Shown: piece by piece, positions 14,969-22,160 of the stretch
How the letters are laid out: every line of letters begins with the position of its first letter
Position numbering within the stretch: position 1 is the stretch's first letter
Source: Puniceicoccales bacterium
GTDB lineage: Bacteria; Verrucomicrobiota; Verrucomicrobiia; Opitutales; JAIRKQ01
Length of the DNA: 22,160 nt
Assembly (NCBI GenBank): GCA_031266155.1
Contig: JAISBO010000001.1
Span: 1-22,160, forward strand
Direction of reading: 5' to 3'
The notes under the pieces: model-generated
Database searches by the model: none
Told to the model about the DNA's origin: nothing
What the model saw: only the letters and a program-made list of their open reading frames with translations
Position numbers and translations under genes: made by a program

Positions 14969-17900
14969 ATGAGTATTCAAAAAAATTTGGAATTAAAACG
15001 CGTGATTGGCACTCCCATAGAAGAAAAGCCGCGATTCGATTGGAAACGTCTCGTCGAAAATGATAGCGAGTGTGTTTGTGAGTACTACAATATTGGAGAA
15101 ATTGCAGATAAGATCGGAGAGGCGGTCGTGGACATTTCCTTGGTTAACGGGCGGTCCGATATTTTCGACGATGCAAATAAGCAATTGGTCGTTTCGTTGA
15201 CCAGACAAGTTTGTCACTGTATCAACCTGCGAGAAACCTGTCCTCCGAGCCAAGATCTTGTGAATGACGCCATCGAAGAAATTTTAGTAAGAAACAACAG
15301 GAGGGAAATGGCACATGCTTTTGTGGCGAAGTGTAGGTTTGAGAACGAATATTATAGGCGAGTCAAAGAAGGTCACAAGTTAAGTCTAATCAGGAGAGAT
15401 GGTAGTGTCGTACCATGGAATATTGAAAAAATCAAGCATGCGGTGGAATTGGCATTTATTTCCCAACACCAAAGCCCTGAGCGGGCCGATAAGATCTCTC
15501 GGGCAGTGACAAAGAATATATTGGATGAGGGGCTATCATTCATTCACATTGAAAATGTTCAAGATTGCGTACAGGAAGAATTGATGCGGCAGGGGGAATA
15601 CAAGATCGCCGAAGCATATATCCTGTACAGGGCCGAACGGGCAAAAATGAGGGAACTGTCGGACATTGAGAAGGAATATACAACAACCCAGGATCAGGGG
15701 CCCATTATCGTGGTGAAGAATGCCGACGACAATAGCTTTTTGTGGGATGGATCGGAGTTACACAAACGCATAGCATTTGCGAATGCGGGACTGGATTCAC
15801 ACCTAACATTCGATGAAATATTGTCATCCCTACAGGAAGGGATTTCGTCGGAAGTTAGTATCTCGGAATTAAAAAATTATATCATCAAAAATGCACAGCG
15901 GCTAATAGAAAAAGACCCCGTTTTGGCAGTATTTGCAGCGAGGATACAGTTGCTTTATTTATATGAGGACATATTCGATTGGAATTGTACCACCGACAGC
16001 CTAGAGTGTTTGAACGAAAAACAGGCGGTTGCTTTTATAAAATATGTCAGGACAGCCGTTGGAGATAACCTACTTCACAAAGACATGCTCAACTATGACC
16101 TTGAACAGCTTTCTCGAGCCTTGGATATTACCTGTGACCGTGAGTTCGACGCCATAGCTTTGCAAAGTTTAAAAGAGCACTATTTCATGCGGGATTTTGA
16201 TAATCGAATTTTAGAAACCCCCCAGATGCTTTGGATGCGTGTTGCGATGGGGGCATTCCTCGCCAAAGAACATGCCGAAGACGACGTCATTGCATGCTAT
16301 AAATTGATGCGGGACAGAAAGTTCTGTCTGGCAACACCCACCTTGTACTATGCGGGAACGCCAAAAGCACAGATGATGTCGAGTTATGTCTTTCACGTCG
16401 AGGATGACATGCAAAGCATCATGACCCGCGGAATTTCCGACAATGCTTTCATCGCAAAGTGGGGTGGTGGTATTTCGGGTTCCTGGACCAATGTCCGCGA
16501 AAAAGGTGCAAGAATTTTAGGAACTAGAGGGAGAGCCCCCGGAGTAATACCATTTCTACAGCTTCACCAGCACCAGTTGGCCATTGCAAATCAGGGAACC
16601 GAACGTCGCAGAGGTCGTGGGGCAGCATATCTAGAAATTTGGCACAGCGACATAATGGAGTTTATAGACTATCGCAAAAGGTATCTAAATGGCGGTATAC
16701 CGAATGACACCCTTGGGACAGTACTATGGATTCCGGACATTTTCATGCGCCGCTTACAGCAGGATGCCGATTGGACATTGTTCAATTCGGAAGATGCCAG
16801 AGGTTTACATGAATTGTACGGTGATGAATTTGATGAAAAATATGGAGAGCTGGAACGGTGCGTCGTGGCAGGTAGAGCTTCCGGCAAAATAGTGACATGT
16901 CGAGAGGTCTGGCAAAAAGTCATGCAGCGAATTTTCGAGGCAGGATATCCAAAGATTGCGTTTAAAGATACGTGCAACCGGGCAAATATGTGTAAAAGTG
17001 GAACAATTCATGGGGCAGGGTTATGCCTGGAACACGTCATGAACACGGCCTACGATGAGACCGCTGTGTGCAACACGGGAGCATTGGATATAAACAAACA
17101 TTTAACACCGGATGGCTCTCTCGATAAAAGTGCCTTGTGCCATACGATAGCGGTCGCCACCCGCACGTTGGATGCGATGATAGACGCTAATTTTTTCCCT
17201 TCCCAGGCCGCTGAAACATTTGCCAAAAAGTATCGTGCCATAGGATTGGGCATGATGGGGTTACAAAATGCACTCTACAATAAAAATCTTTCGTTTAATT
17301 CCGAAGAAGCCATTAGGTTTGGCGAGGAGTGCGCGGAGATAATTTCCTATGAAACGATCAATGAGTCATGCGAACTAGCAAAAAAATACGGAGCTTGTCA
17401 AATATTTGAATCTTCGGAATGGGCGAAGGGGAAGCTACCATTTGACTTTGCCAAGGATAAAAACGCCGGTACACTATCTTGGGATGTTTTGCGGGACAAG
17501 GTAAAGAAGAATGGCATAAGAAATGCGTATTTAAACGCATTTTCTCCCACGAGAAAAATTGCTCGCCTTTTGGGATGCTATCCCGAACTATCCCCGGCGA
17601 CAAAAAATGTTTTCACAAAGCGTTTGGACGATAACTATGAAATGATGATTATTTCTCCGGAATTGGTAAGAATTTTGAAGAAATCTGGCATTTGGAACAA
17701 GGCGGTCCATAAGCAAATTCGGTATTTTGAAGGAGAATTAGCTGCCATCGATGAAATTCCTGGCTCCATAAGGGAAATGTTTTCCACCGCCTACATGATT
17801 GACAATGAAGCAATCATCGAAGGAGCTGCCCGGCGACAAAAATGGATCGACCAATCCCAATCCCTGAGGTTGTTTCTTGGAAGCCCAAATCTAAAAACCC

Positions 17901-18103
17901 TGTCGGATATGTTTGTCCTTGCTTGGGAAAAAGGCATCAAAGGGATTTATGATGTTAAATCTGCGGGATTCTTCTCCGGCATGAATATGGTGGATTCCTA
18001 TGAGAATCAACAGAAGCTGAATAGTGTCCAACAGTCGAATTATGCTGATAGCACCGATGCCATGATGAATGCTCTGGCCAAACTCAGTGAGATAAACAGA
18101 TAA
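14969..18103 (+). CDS. nrdA: Ribonucleotide reductase large subunit homologue (NrdA-like), probably catalytically altered
   Basis: 1044 residues from the ATG at 14969, chosen because GGAG lies 6-7 nt before it; the ATG at 14945 has no ribosome site. Layout: an N-terminal extension (1-130); an ATP-cone (~138-232: RRDGSVVPWNIEKIKHAV... ending YRAERAKMRE); a degenerate second cone (~245-335); then the ten-stranded barrel typical of NDP reductase alpha chains (GTRGRAPGVIPFLQL, YLEIWHSDIMEFID, WIPDIFMRRL, AARRQKWIDQSQSL). Retained: LCLE (Cys686, Glu688, the thiyl-radical Cys and Glu) and VCN (Cys701). Changed: Tyr473 in MSSYV where the redox Cys (E. coli Cys225) is expected; Gly684 where Asn437 is expected; IYD (994-995) where the relay pair is YY; SPTRKIARLLGC in place of the PTAT-type loop; and no cysteines in the C-terminal tail. 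The next gene is murF, not nrdB. I am sure of the family and doubt that it works as a class I reductase. Confidence 0.9.
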   Translation: MSIQKNLELKRVIGTPIEEKPRFDWKRLVENDSECVCEYYNIGEIADKIGEAVVDISLVNGRSDIFDDANKQLVVSLTRQVCHCINLRETCPPSQDLVNDAIEEILVRNNRREMAHAFVAKCRFENEYYRRVKEGHKLSLIRRDGSVVPWNIEKIKHAVELAFISQHQSPERADKISRAVTKNILDEGLSFIHIENVQDCVQEELMRQGEYKIAEAYILYRAERAKMRELSDIEKEYTTTQDQGPIIVVKNADDNSFLWDGSELHKRIAFANAGLDSHLTFDEILSSLQEGISSEVSISELKNYIIKNAQRLIEKDPVLAVFAARIQLLYLYEDIFDWNCTTDSLECLNEKQAVAFIKYVRTAVGDNLLHKDMLNYDLEQLSRALDITCDREFDAIALQSLKEHYFMRDFDNRILETPQMLWMRVAMGAFLAKEHAEDDVIACYKLMRDRKFCLATPTLYYAGTPKAQMMSSYVFHVEDDMQSIMTRGISDNAFIAKWGGGISGSWTNVREKGARILGTRGRAPGVIPFLQLHQHQLAIANQGTERRRGRGAAYLEIWHSDIMEFIDYRKRYLNGGIPNDTLGTVLWIPDIFMRRLQQDADWTLFNSEDARGLHELYGDEFDEKYGELERCVVAGRASGKIVTCREVWQKVMQRIFEAGYPKIAFKDTCNRANMCKSGTIHGAGLCLEHVMNTAYDETAVCNTGALDINKHLTPDGSLDKSALCHTIAVATRTLDAMIDANFFPSQAAETFAKKYRAIGLGMMGLQNALYNKNLSFNSEEAIRFGEECAEIISYETINESCELAKKYGACQIFESSEWAKGKLPFDFAKDKNAGTLSWDVLRDKVKKNGIRNAYLNAFSPTRKIARLLGCYPELSPATKNVFTKRLDDNYEMMIISPELVRILKKSGIWNKAVHKQIRYFEGELAAIDEIPGSIREMFSTAYMIDNEAIIEGAARRQKWIDQSQSLRLFLGSPNLKTLSDMFVLAWEKGIKGIYDVKSAGFFSGMNMVDSYENQQKLNSVQQSNYADSTDAMMNALAKLSEINR

Positions 18104-18163
18104 AATTTCACGTAGAACTTGTGTCGAGAAAAACAACGGACCGGATAATTGGTGCCAATTTCA

Positions 18164-19483
18164 ATGGAAGAACAGATTGATTCTATTTTTGTCCCTTCCA
18201 TTGGCCATTGGTTGTATGGCAAAAAGCCGGAGCATATTGCAAGGTTTTGCACCGACACACGTTCGCTGTATCTCGACGATTGCTATGTTGCCCTGGTCGA
18301 TATGCGGGATGGACATATTTTTCTCGAAGATGCTAGGACTAACGGAGCCTCATGTGCCATTGTTTCCCGCCCAAGCCCTGCCATTGACCTACCCCAATTT
18401 GTTTGTGAGGATTCAAATGTAGCCATGGTCGAAATGGCAAAACTGGCACGGTCGACATTTAGGGGTACAATGATCGCCATCACTGGAAGTTTTGGAAAAA
18501 CTACAACCAAAGATATTTTAAAACTACTCTTCGGCATTGAAAAAAATGTAACGCTCGAAAACAAAAATGGTCAGCGGGGGGTACCCATGACACTTGCCAC
18601 CGTAACCAATGATGAGGCCTTTGCGGTCATCGAAGTTGGTATCGATGCCATCTGTACAATGGATAAGCTGGTTGAGCTTGTCGTGCCCCACATTGCCATA
18701 CTGACAGGAATCGGCAAAATTCACATGTCGGGGATGGGGAGTGAATCCACAATCGCCCGTGAAAAGAGCAAATTATTGCGTGGGGCCATAAAGAATAATG
18801 GCCATGGAATATTTCCCGAAGAATGCCTAAGGTTTAGTGCTTGCCGAAAAATTCAAGGTCTCTGTAGGATTATCAAAGAAGGCGGAGAAGATATGGGCTA
18901 CCATATGACTATGGAAGGGGGCCAATACCATGTTACGATGAGATTTAAAGAAAAAGATTTAAAATTTGTCATGCCTCATCTGATGAGCCAAGGCATTGTC
19001 AAGAATTTTGTCCTGGCGTGTATCTGTGCTCTGGAATGTGGCGTAGATGCAGCTAATATTCAAAAGCGTATTAATCTGTGGAAGCCATCCAAATGGCGCG
19101 GAGAAATTATAGCGACACCGGCGAGGACATATTTTGCCGATTGCTACAATGCAAACGCCATAGCCTTTGCTAATTCCCTGGCTCACTTCGATCGACTATT
19201 TCCCCATGGCAATCGGTTATTTGTCATTGGAGCTTTGATCCGTTGCGAGGTAGGGAACGGTGTAATTGGTGACAATGCTGCACTTTTTAAAAATTTACCG
19301 CTCCGTGAAAATGATAGAGTGATCATCGTAGGGGAATCCGCGAATTTTTCTATGGACGCCGTAAATCGCAATTGGAAGGTACTTCCATCGGCATCGCAAG
19401 CAATGGAAACGGTAACAAATTTTCATGGAATCGTGTACCTAAAGGGCCATCGCGTCTACAAGTTGGAAAGTTTAATATGTTAA
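18164..19483 (+). CDS. murF: UDP-N-acetylmuramoyl-tripeptide--D-alanyl-D-alanine ligase
   Basis: About 439 residues from the ATG at 18164. TTG (18149) or GTG (18152) could be used instead, since GGA at 18143-18145 is better placed for the GTG; the true start is uncertain. MurF is a cytoplasmic ATP-dependent ligase that adds D-Ala-D-Ala to UDP-MurNAc-tripeptide, the last soluble step of the peptidoglycan precursor. Motifs: an N-terminal FCTDTRSLYLDDCYVALVDMRDGHIF domain; the P-loop ITGSFGKTTTKDIL (~106-119); the Mur ligase Glu/His region (IEVGIDAICTMDKL... ILTGIGKIHMSGMGS); a REKSKLLRG carbamylated-Lys region; and ADCYNANAIAFANSL, matching the MurF DSYNANP motif. It starts 60 bases after nrdA and runs straight into the next gene, so one transcript is likely. 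Confidence 0.92.
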   Translation: MEEQIDSIFVPSIGHWLYGKKPEHIARFCTDTRSLYLDDCYVALVDMRDGHIFLEDARTNGASCAIVSRPSPAIDLPQFVCEDSNVAMVEMAKLARSTFRGTMIAITGSFGKTTTKDILKLLFGIEKNVTLENKNGQRGVPMTLATVTNDEAFAVIEVGIDAICTMDKLVELVVPHIAILTGIGKIHMSGMGSESTIAREKSKLLRGAIKNNGHGIFPEECLRFSACRKIQGLCRIIKEGGEDMGYHMTMEGGQYHVTMRFKEKDLKFVMPHLMSQGIVKNFVLACICALECGVDAANIQKRINLWKPSKWRGEIIATPARTYFADCYNANAIAFANSLAHFDRLFPHGNRLFVIGALIRCEVGNGVIGDNAALFKNLPLRENDRVIIVGESANFSMDAVNRNWKVLPSASQAMETVTNFHGIVYLKGHRVYKLESLIC

Positions 19484-19516
19484 AATTGTAGTAAAAACCC
19501 AACATCTTCAAAGAGA

Positions 19517-20233
19517 ATGAGGATAGTTCAAAATCATATGGATAAAATTTTAGGCGGGCGATCCGTTGTCCGCGATCATCTCCAATGGAAAAAAATTGTC
19601 ACCCCTACAAAACTGTTCATACCATCCGATAATATTTCCAATGCTGTGTTTAGCCTAGGCGAAGGAGTATGCCTGGACATCGTCATTCTGGCCGTTGATT
19701 GCGATAAAAGTACTGTCCGGCTGACATTTGAGCTAGAAAAGTCTAGCCAGTTAAAGTGCGTAATTCTCTCGGAAAGTTGCAAAAAATTCGACGTTTCGGT
19801 CGAAACTATTTTGAAAGGCGAATGGGCAATTTCCGACCTAAGGAGCTTTTTTTATGGTAAAAATTCCGATGGGCAAAAACTTTCCATCTCCCAAACCCAC
19901 GATGCTGTGAATTCAAAGTCGAATGTTATCAGTAAAACGATTTTGGATGACTCCGCAGTTTCTGAGTTTTATGGGAAAATCAACATTAGCGAAATTGCCG
20001 AAAACAGTAATGCAAGGCAGAGTAGCAACAACATACTGTGGTCCGACGGGGCGCAGGCTATCAGCTGTCCCGATCTCCACATTGCCAACAGCAATGTTAA
20101 GTGTTCCCATGGCGCAACGGTCGGTGCCATCGACGATGATACCATGTTCTACATGATGAGTCGAGGCTTGGATCTTCCCACATGTAAGCAATTAGTAGCA
20201 GAAGGCGCCATGCTATCGCTGCTTGCCAGCTAA
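19517..20233 (+). CDS. sufD: Short SufD-like Fe-S cluster assembly protein
   Basis: 238 residues, much shorter than typical SufD (~400-440). SufD pairs with SufB and the ATPase SufC as scaffold for Fe-S cluster assembly. The C-terminal core is clear: SAVSEFYGKINISEIAENSNARQSSNNILWSDGAQA (~147-182), CPDLHIANSNVKCSHGATVGAIDDDTMFYMMSRGL (~184-218), which match the SufB/D beta-helix end, including the SufD-type KCSHGATVG with its conserved His. The N-terminal half shows only weak beta-rich similarity; the usual N-terminal helical domain is absent or reduced. It sits 33 bases after murF in the same orientation, with no sufB, sufC or sufS nearby. It may work with a suf operon elsewhere. Family assignment is secure; exact role is inferred. 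Confidence 0.82.
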   Translation: MRIVQNHMDKILGGRSVVRDHLQWKKIVTPTKLFIPSDNISNAVFSLGEGVCLDIVILAVDCDKSTVRLTFELEKSSQLKCVILSESCKKFDVSVETILKGEWAISDLRSFFYGKNSDGQKLSISQTHDAVNSKSNVISKTILDDSAVSEFYGKINISEIAENSNARQSSNNILWSDGAQAISCPDLHIANSNVKCSHGATVGAIDDDTMFYMMSRGLDLPTCKQLVAEGAMLSLLAS

Positions 20234-20288
20234 AATCTTCACAGCGAATGGGCAAAAAGGAATGGGCATGAAAAATTGGAAAAGGAAT

Positions 20289-22160
20289 TTATTTGAACTC
20301 AAACCTAAAACTGCCATCCTTTTGCAGACTTAGGCGGGCTGAAAATAGTTTTCCCGTTCGCTTGGACCGGAACCCTTCCAATAGGTCGGTTTTCTTCTCC
20401 GCCAACAATTTTTGAACCTGTTCCACGGCAATATCTTTGTCGAGTGTCTTTTTCGAAATCCTAAGTTTGCATTTTTTATTGAAATAATTTTTGCAAACGT
20501 AGGCAGTGTCCATCACAACAACATCTGCCCCATCAAGCGGGCATTTCCCGATGACTTCAAGTTTGTCGATCTCCTCCTTGGATAGCGGTGTTGCGGTTTT
20601 AAATTCCGAATTTGAATTTTCGAAGGCCAGACTCACTTTAAAAGCATCATCCAAAACTACACTCGCGGAAAAATCTGACCCTGCTTTTGATTTAAACCCG
20701 TCCATTGGGCCAATCTTTTTGTTCGCCAATAACTCTTTAATTTCATCCTCTGAAAATTTCCTACCACCAATTACCTTTTGAATTGTTAGGGCTTTATCCT
20801 GGGAGCGGTAGCAACGTAGCCCCTCCATGAGCGGCTTATTGTCGGTGGGAGAAATTATGGAGGTTTCCTTTGTTATGTCACTTCCTTCGACAAAATTTTT
20901 CGTCTTTGTAACTATGGCTGCTGTCAAATCCGCAATCTCCTCCATGAAACTTTTACGGGTAAAATTACCATTCTCCATCTGCCTAAGTTTGTATTCCCAT
21001 TCGCCCGTAAGAGCCGGGCTTGAAAGAGTTTCAATGTCTGCAGCTTTGAGGAAGTTTAGTAAATCTTCAGCTTTCGCCGTTGCCTTGAGGTCTTTTTTGT
21101 CCCGCACAATGTACTTTAAAGCTAATAAATGCTCTATGATTTGGGCTCGCGTCGCCGGAGTCCCCAAACCGCGTTCCTTCATGGCATCGGCAAGTTCTTC
21201 ATCGTCCAACAATTTGCCAGCCCCTTCCATGGCGGTCAACAGAGTGGCTTCATTGTAGGAAGCGGGGGGACGGGTTGCATCTTCTGCGATTTTTATCTCA
21301 ACGATATTGGCCTGTGGCGGAGTCCCGTCACTATCGGATAGCGCAGGCAATACGCCATCCTGTTCGGATTCATTCTTTCCATAAACTTCCAACCATCCAG
21401 GGATTACCAATACCTTCCCTTCCGTTTTAAATGAATATTCTTTGACCTTGCTAATTCGGGTGGTTATGTCGAACTCTGCATCTGGAAAAAATACGCAAAG
21501 GAATCGTTTTAGAATCATATTGAAGATCTTGGATTCTGCGTCGGATAAGTTTTTTGGGGCCTGTGGTGTAGGAATAATTGCGAAGTGGTCGCTAACCTGC
21601 TTATTGTTAAAAATTTTCCTATTATTTCCATTAACTGCTTTATTTTCAATTATGCGTTGGGCAAAGATTCTATGTTCGTCATTGACGGCAGCTAGTATTT
21701 TGTAACAGGTGGGCACGTAATCCTCCGTTAACGCACGGGAATCGGTGCGAGGATAGGTAATACATTTATGTTTCTCATAGAGAGACTGGGCGATTTGCAA
21801 CGTCATGCTGGCAGGCATGTTATGGCGCGAATTGGATTCTCTTTGCAGGGTAGTCAAATCGTATAACCTCGGAGATGTTTGTTTGGACCGTTTCTTTTGT
21901 TCTGAAATGGAAGCGAATTGCTCATTTTTAATCGCTTCAATGATTGCCAATGCGTTTTCATGCTCCCATAACCTATCGGTCCTGTCGTGGGGATTTTTAT
22001 CATCTAATTTTTGATCCTTTTGTAGGATACCATCGTAGGGACCATTGTGGATGCCAAATGTTCCGAGGATCCTCCAAAATTTTGTCGGTTTGAAATTAGC
22101 AATTTCAATGTCTCGGTTTACTATCATCGCCAGGGTAGGCGTTTGGACACGTCCTACGGT
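20289..22160 (-). CDS. topB: DNA topoisomerase III (type IA), N-terminus outside window
   Basis: 623 residues lie in the window and the frame is open across the right edge, so the TOPRIM domain is missing only because of the window. Type IA enzymes cut one DNA strand through a tyrosine and pass another strand. Visible: VGRVQTPTLAMIVNRD at the window edge; the catalytic KCITYPRTDSRALTEDY (Tyr125 counted from the Met at 22127), where TYPRTDSR is the topoisomerase III form as opposed to TYMRTDS of topoisomerase I; and ERGLGTPATRAQIIEHL (~319-335). The C-terminus carries two repeats of the topoisomerase III C-terminal type (KIGPMDGFKSKAGSDFSASV; KTDLLEGFRSKRTGKLFSARL) with a degenerate Cys-motif between them (KCPLDGADVVV...YVCKNYFNKKC). 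It converges with the sufD gene across 55 bases, in which I see no clear terminator. Confidence 0.93.
   Translation of the reverse strand, partial: TVGRVQTPTLAMIVNRDIEIANFKPTKFWRILGTFGIHNGPYDGILQKDQKLDDKNPHDRTDRLWEHENALAIIEAIKNEQFASISEQKKRSKQTSPRLYDLTTLQRESNSRHNMPASMTLQIAQSLYEKHKCITYPRTDSRALTEDYVPTCYKILAAVNDEHRIFAQRIIENKAVNGNNRKIFNNKQVSDHFAIIPTPQAPKNLSDAESKIFNMILKRFLCVFFPDAEFDITTRISKVKEYSFKTEGKVLVIPGWLEVYGKNESEQDGVLPALSDSDGTPPQANIVEIKIAEDATRPPASYNEATLLTAMEGAGKLLDDEELADAMKERGLGTPATRAQIIEHLLALKYIVRDKKDLKATAKAEDLLNFLKAADIETLSSPALTGEWEYKLRQMENGNFTRKSFMEEIADLTAAIVTKTKNFVEGSDITKETSIISPTDNKPLMEGLRCYRSQDKALTIQKVIGGRKFSEDEIKELLANKKIGPMDGFKSKAGSDFSASVVLDDAFKVSLAFENSNSEFKTATPLSKEEIDKLEVIGKCPLDGADVVVMDTAYVCKNYFNKKCKLRISKKTLDKDIAVEQVQKLLAEKKTDLLEGFRSKRTGKLFSARLSLQKDGSFRFEFK

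Noticed and set aside
1..22160. Search for tRNA, rRNA, CRISPR arrays and complete insertion sequences
   Set aside because: No cloverleaf with a convincing T-arm, no regularly spaced repeats, and no element with both ends were seen.

Overview
The window looks like a piece of chromosome from a Gram-negative, host-associated bacterium. Three things suggest this: exported proteins with classic signal peptides, a class I type III secretion chaperone, and a tandem OTU-type cysteine protease next to a transposase remnant. A PVC-superphylum member (Verrucomicrobiota or a relative) is my best guess. It rests on the ~1044-residue NrdA layout with ATP-cones and on a Na+/H+ antiporter of the DUF1504 type, and it is an inference, not a demonstrated placement.

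Layout. (1) 1-4150 is accessory DNA: the 3' end of an unrecognised gene, a decayed IS5-family transposase fragment, a 716-residue protein with two OTU-like protease domains (minus strand), sparse intergenic DNA with gene debris, and a small hypothetical gene (minus strand). (2) 4151-5290 is prfB (RF2) in one uninterrupted frame. (3) 5361-11702 on the minus strand is an F1 ATP synthase operon, atpA-atpG-atpD-atpC, without the Fo/delta genes. Two tandem paralogous exported proteins sit between atpD and atpC, and a 33-codon remnant of atpC lies between them; it records how they were duplicated. (4) 11816-14804 on the plus strand holds an NrdG-type radical SAM activase, a CesT-like secretion chaperone and a putative Na+/H+ antiporter. 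(5) 14969-20233 on the plus strand is a likely operon of an NrdA-like ribonucleotide reductase large subunit, murF and a short SufD-like protein. (6) From 20289 to the right edge on the minus strand lies the C-terminal two thirds of a type IA topoisomerase of the topoisomerase III kind.

The strongest unusual signals are these. The NrdA homologue is full length but appears to have lost several residues essential for class I catalysis: the SSC cysteine, the active-site Asn, one of the two relay tyrosines and the C-terminal cysteine pair. It also has no nrdB beside it. The atpD-atpC interval carries a duplicated gene for an exported protein. The tandem OTU protein is a candidate host-directed effector, and the orphan CesT-like chaperone implies a type III secretion system elsewhere. 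AtpA carries Gly where the P-loop Thr is expected, and prfB lacks the usual programmed frameshift site.
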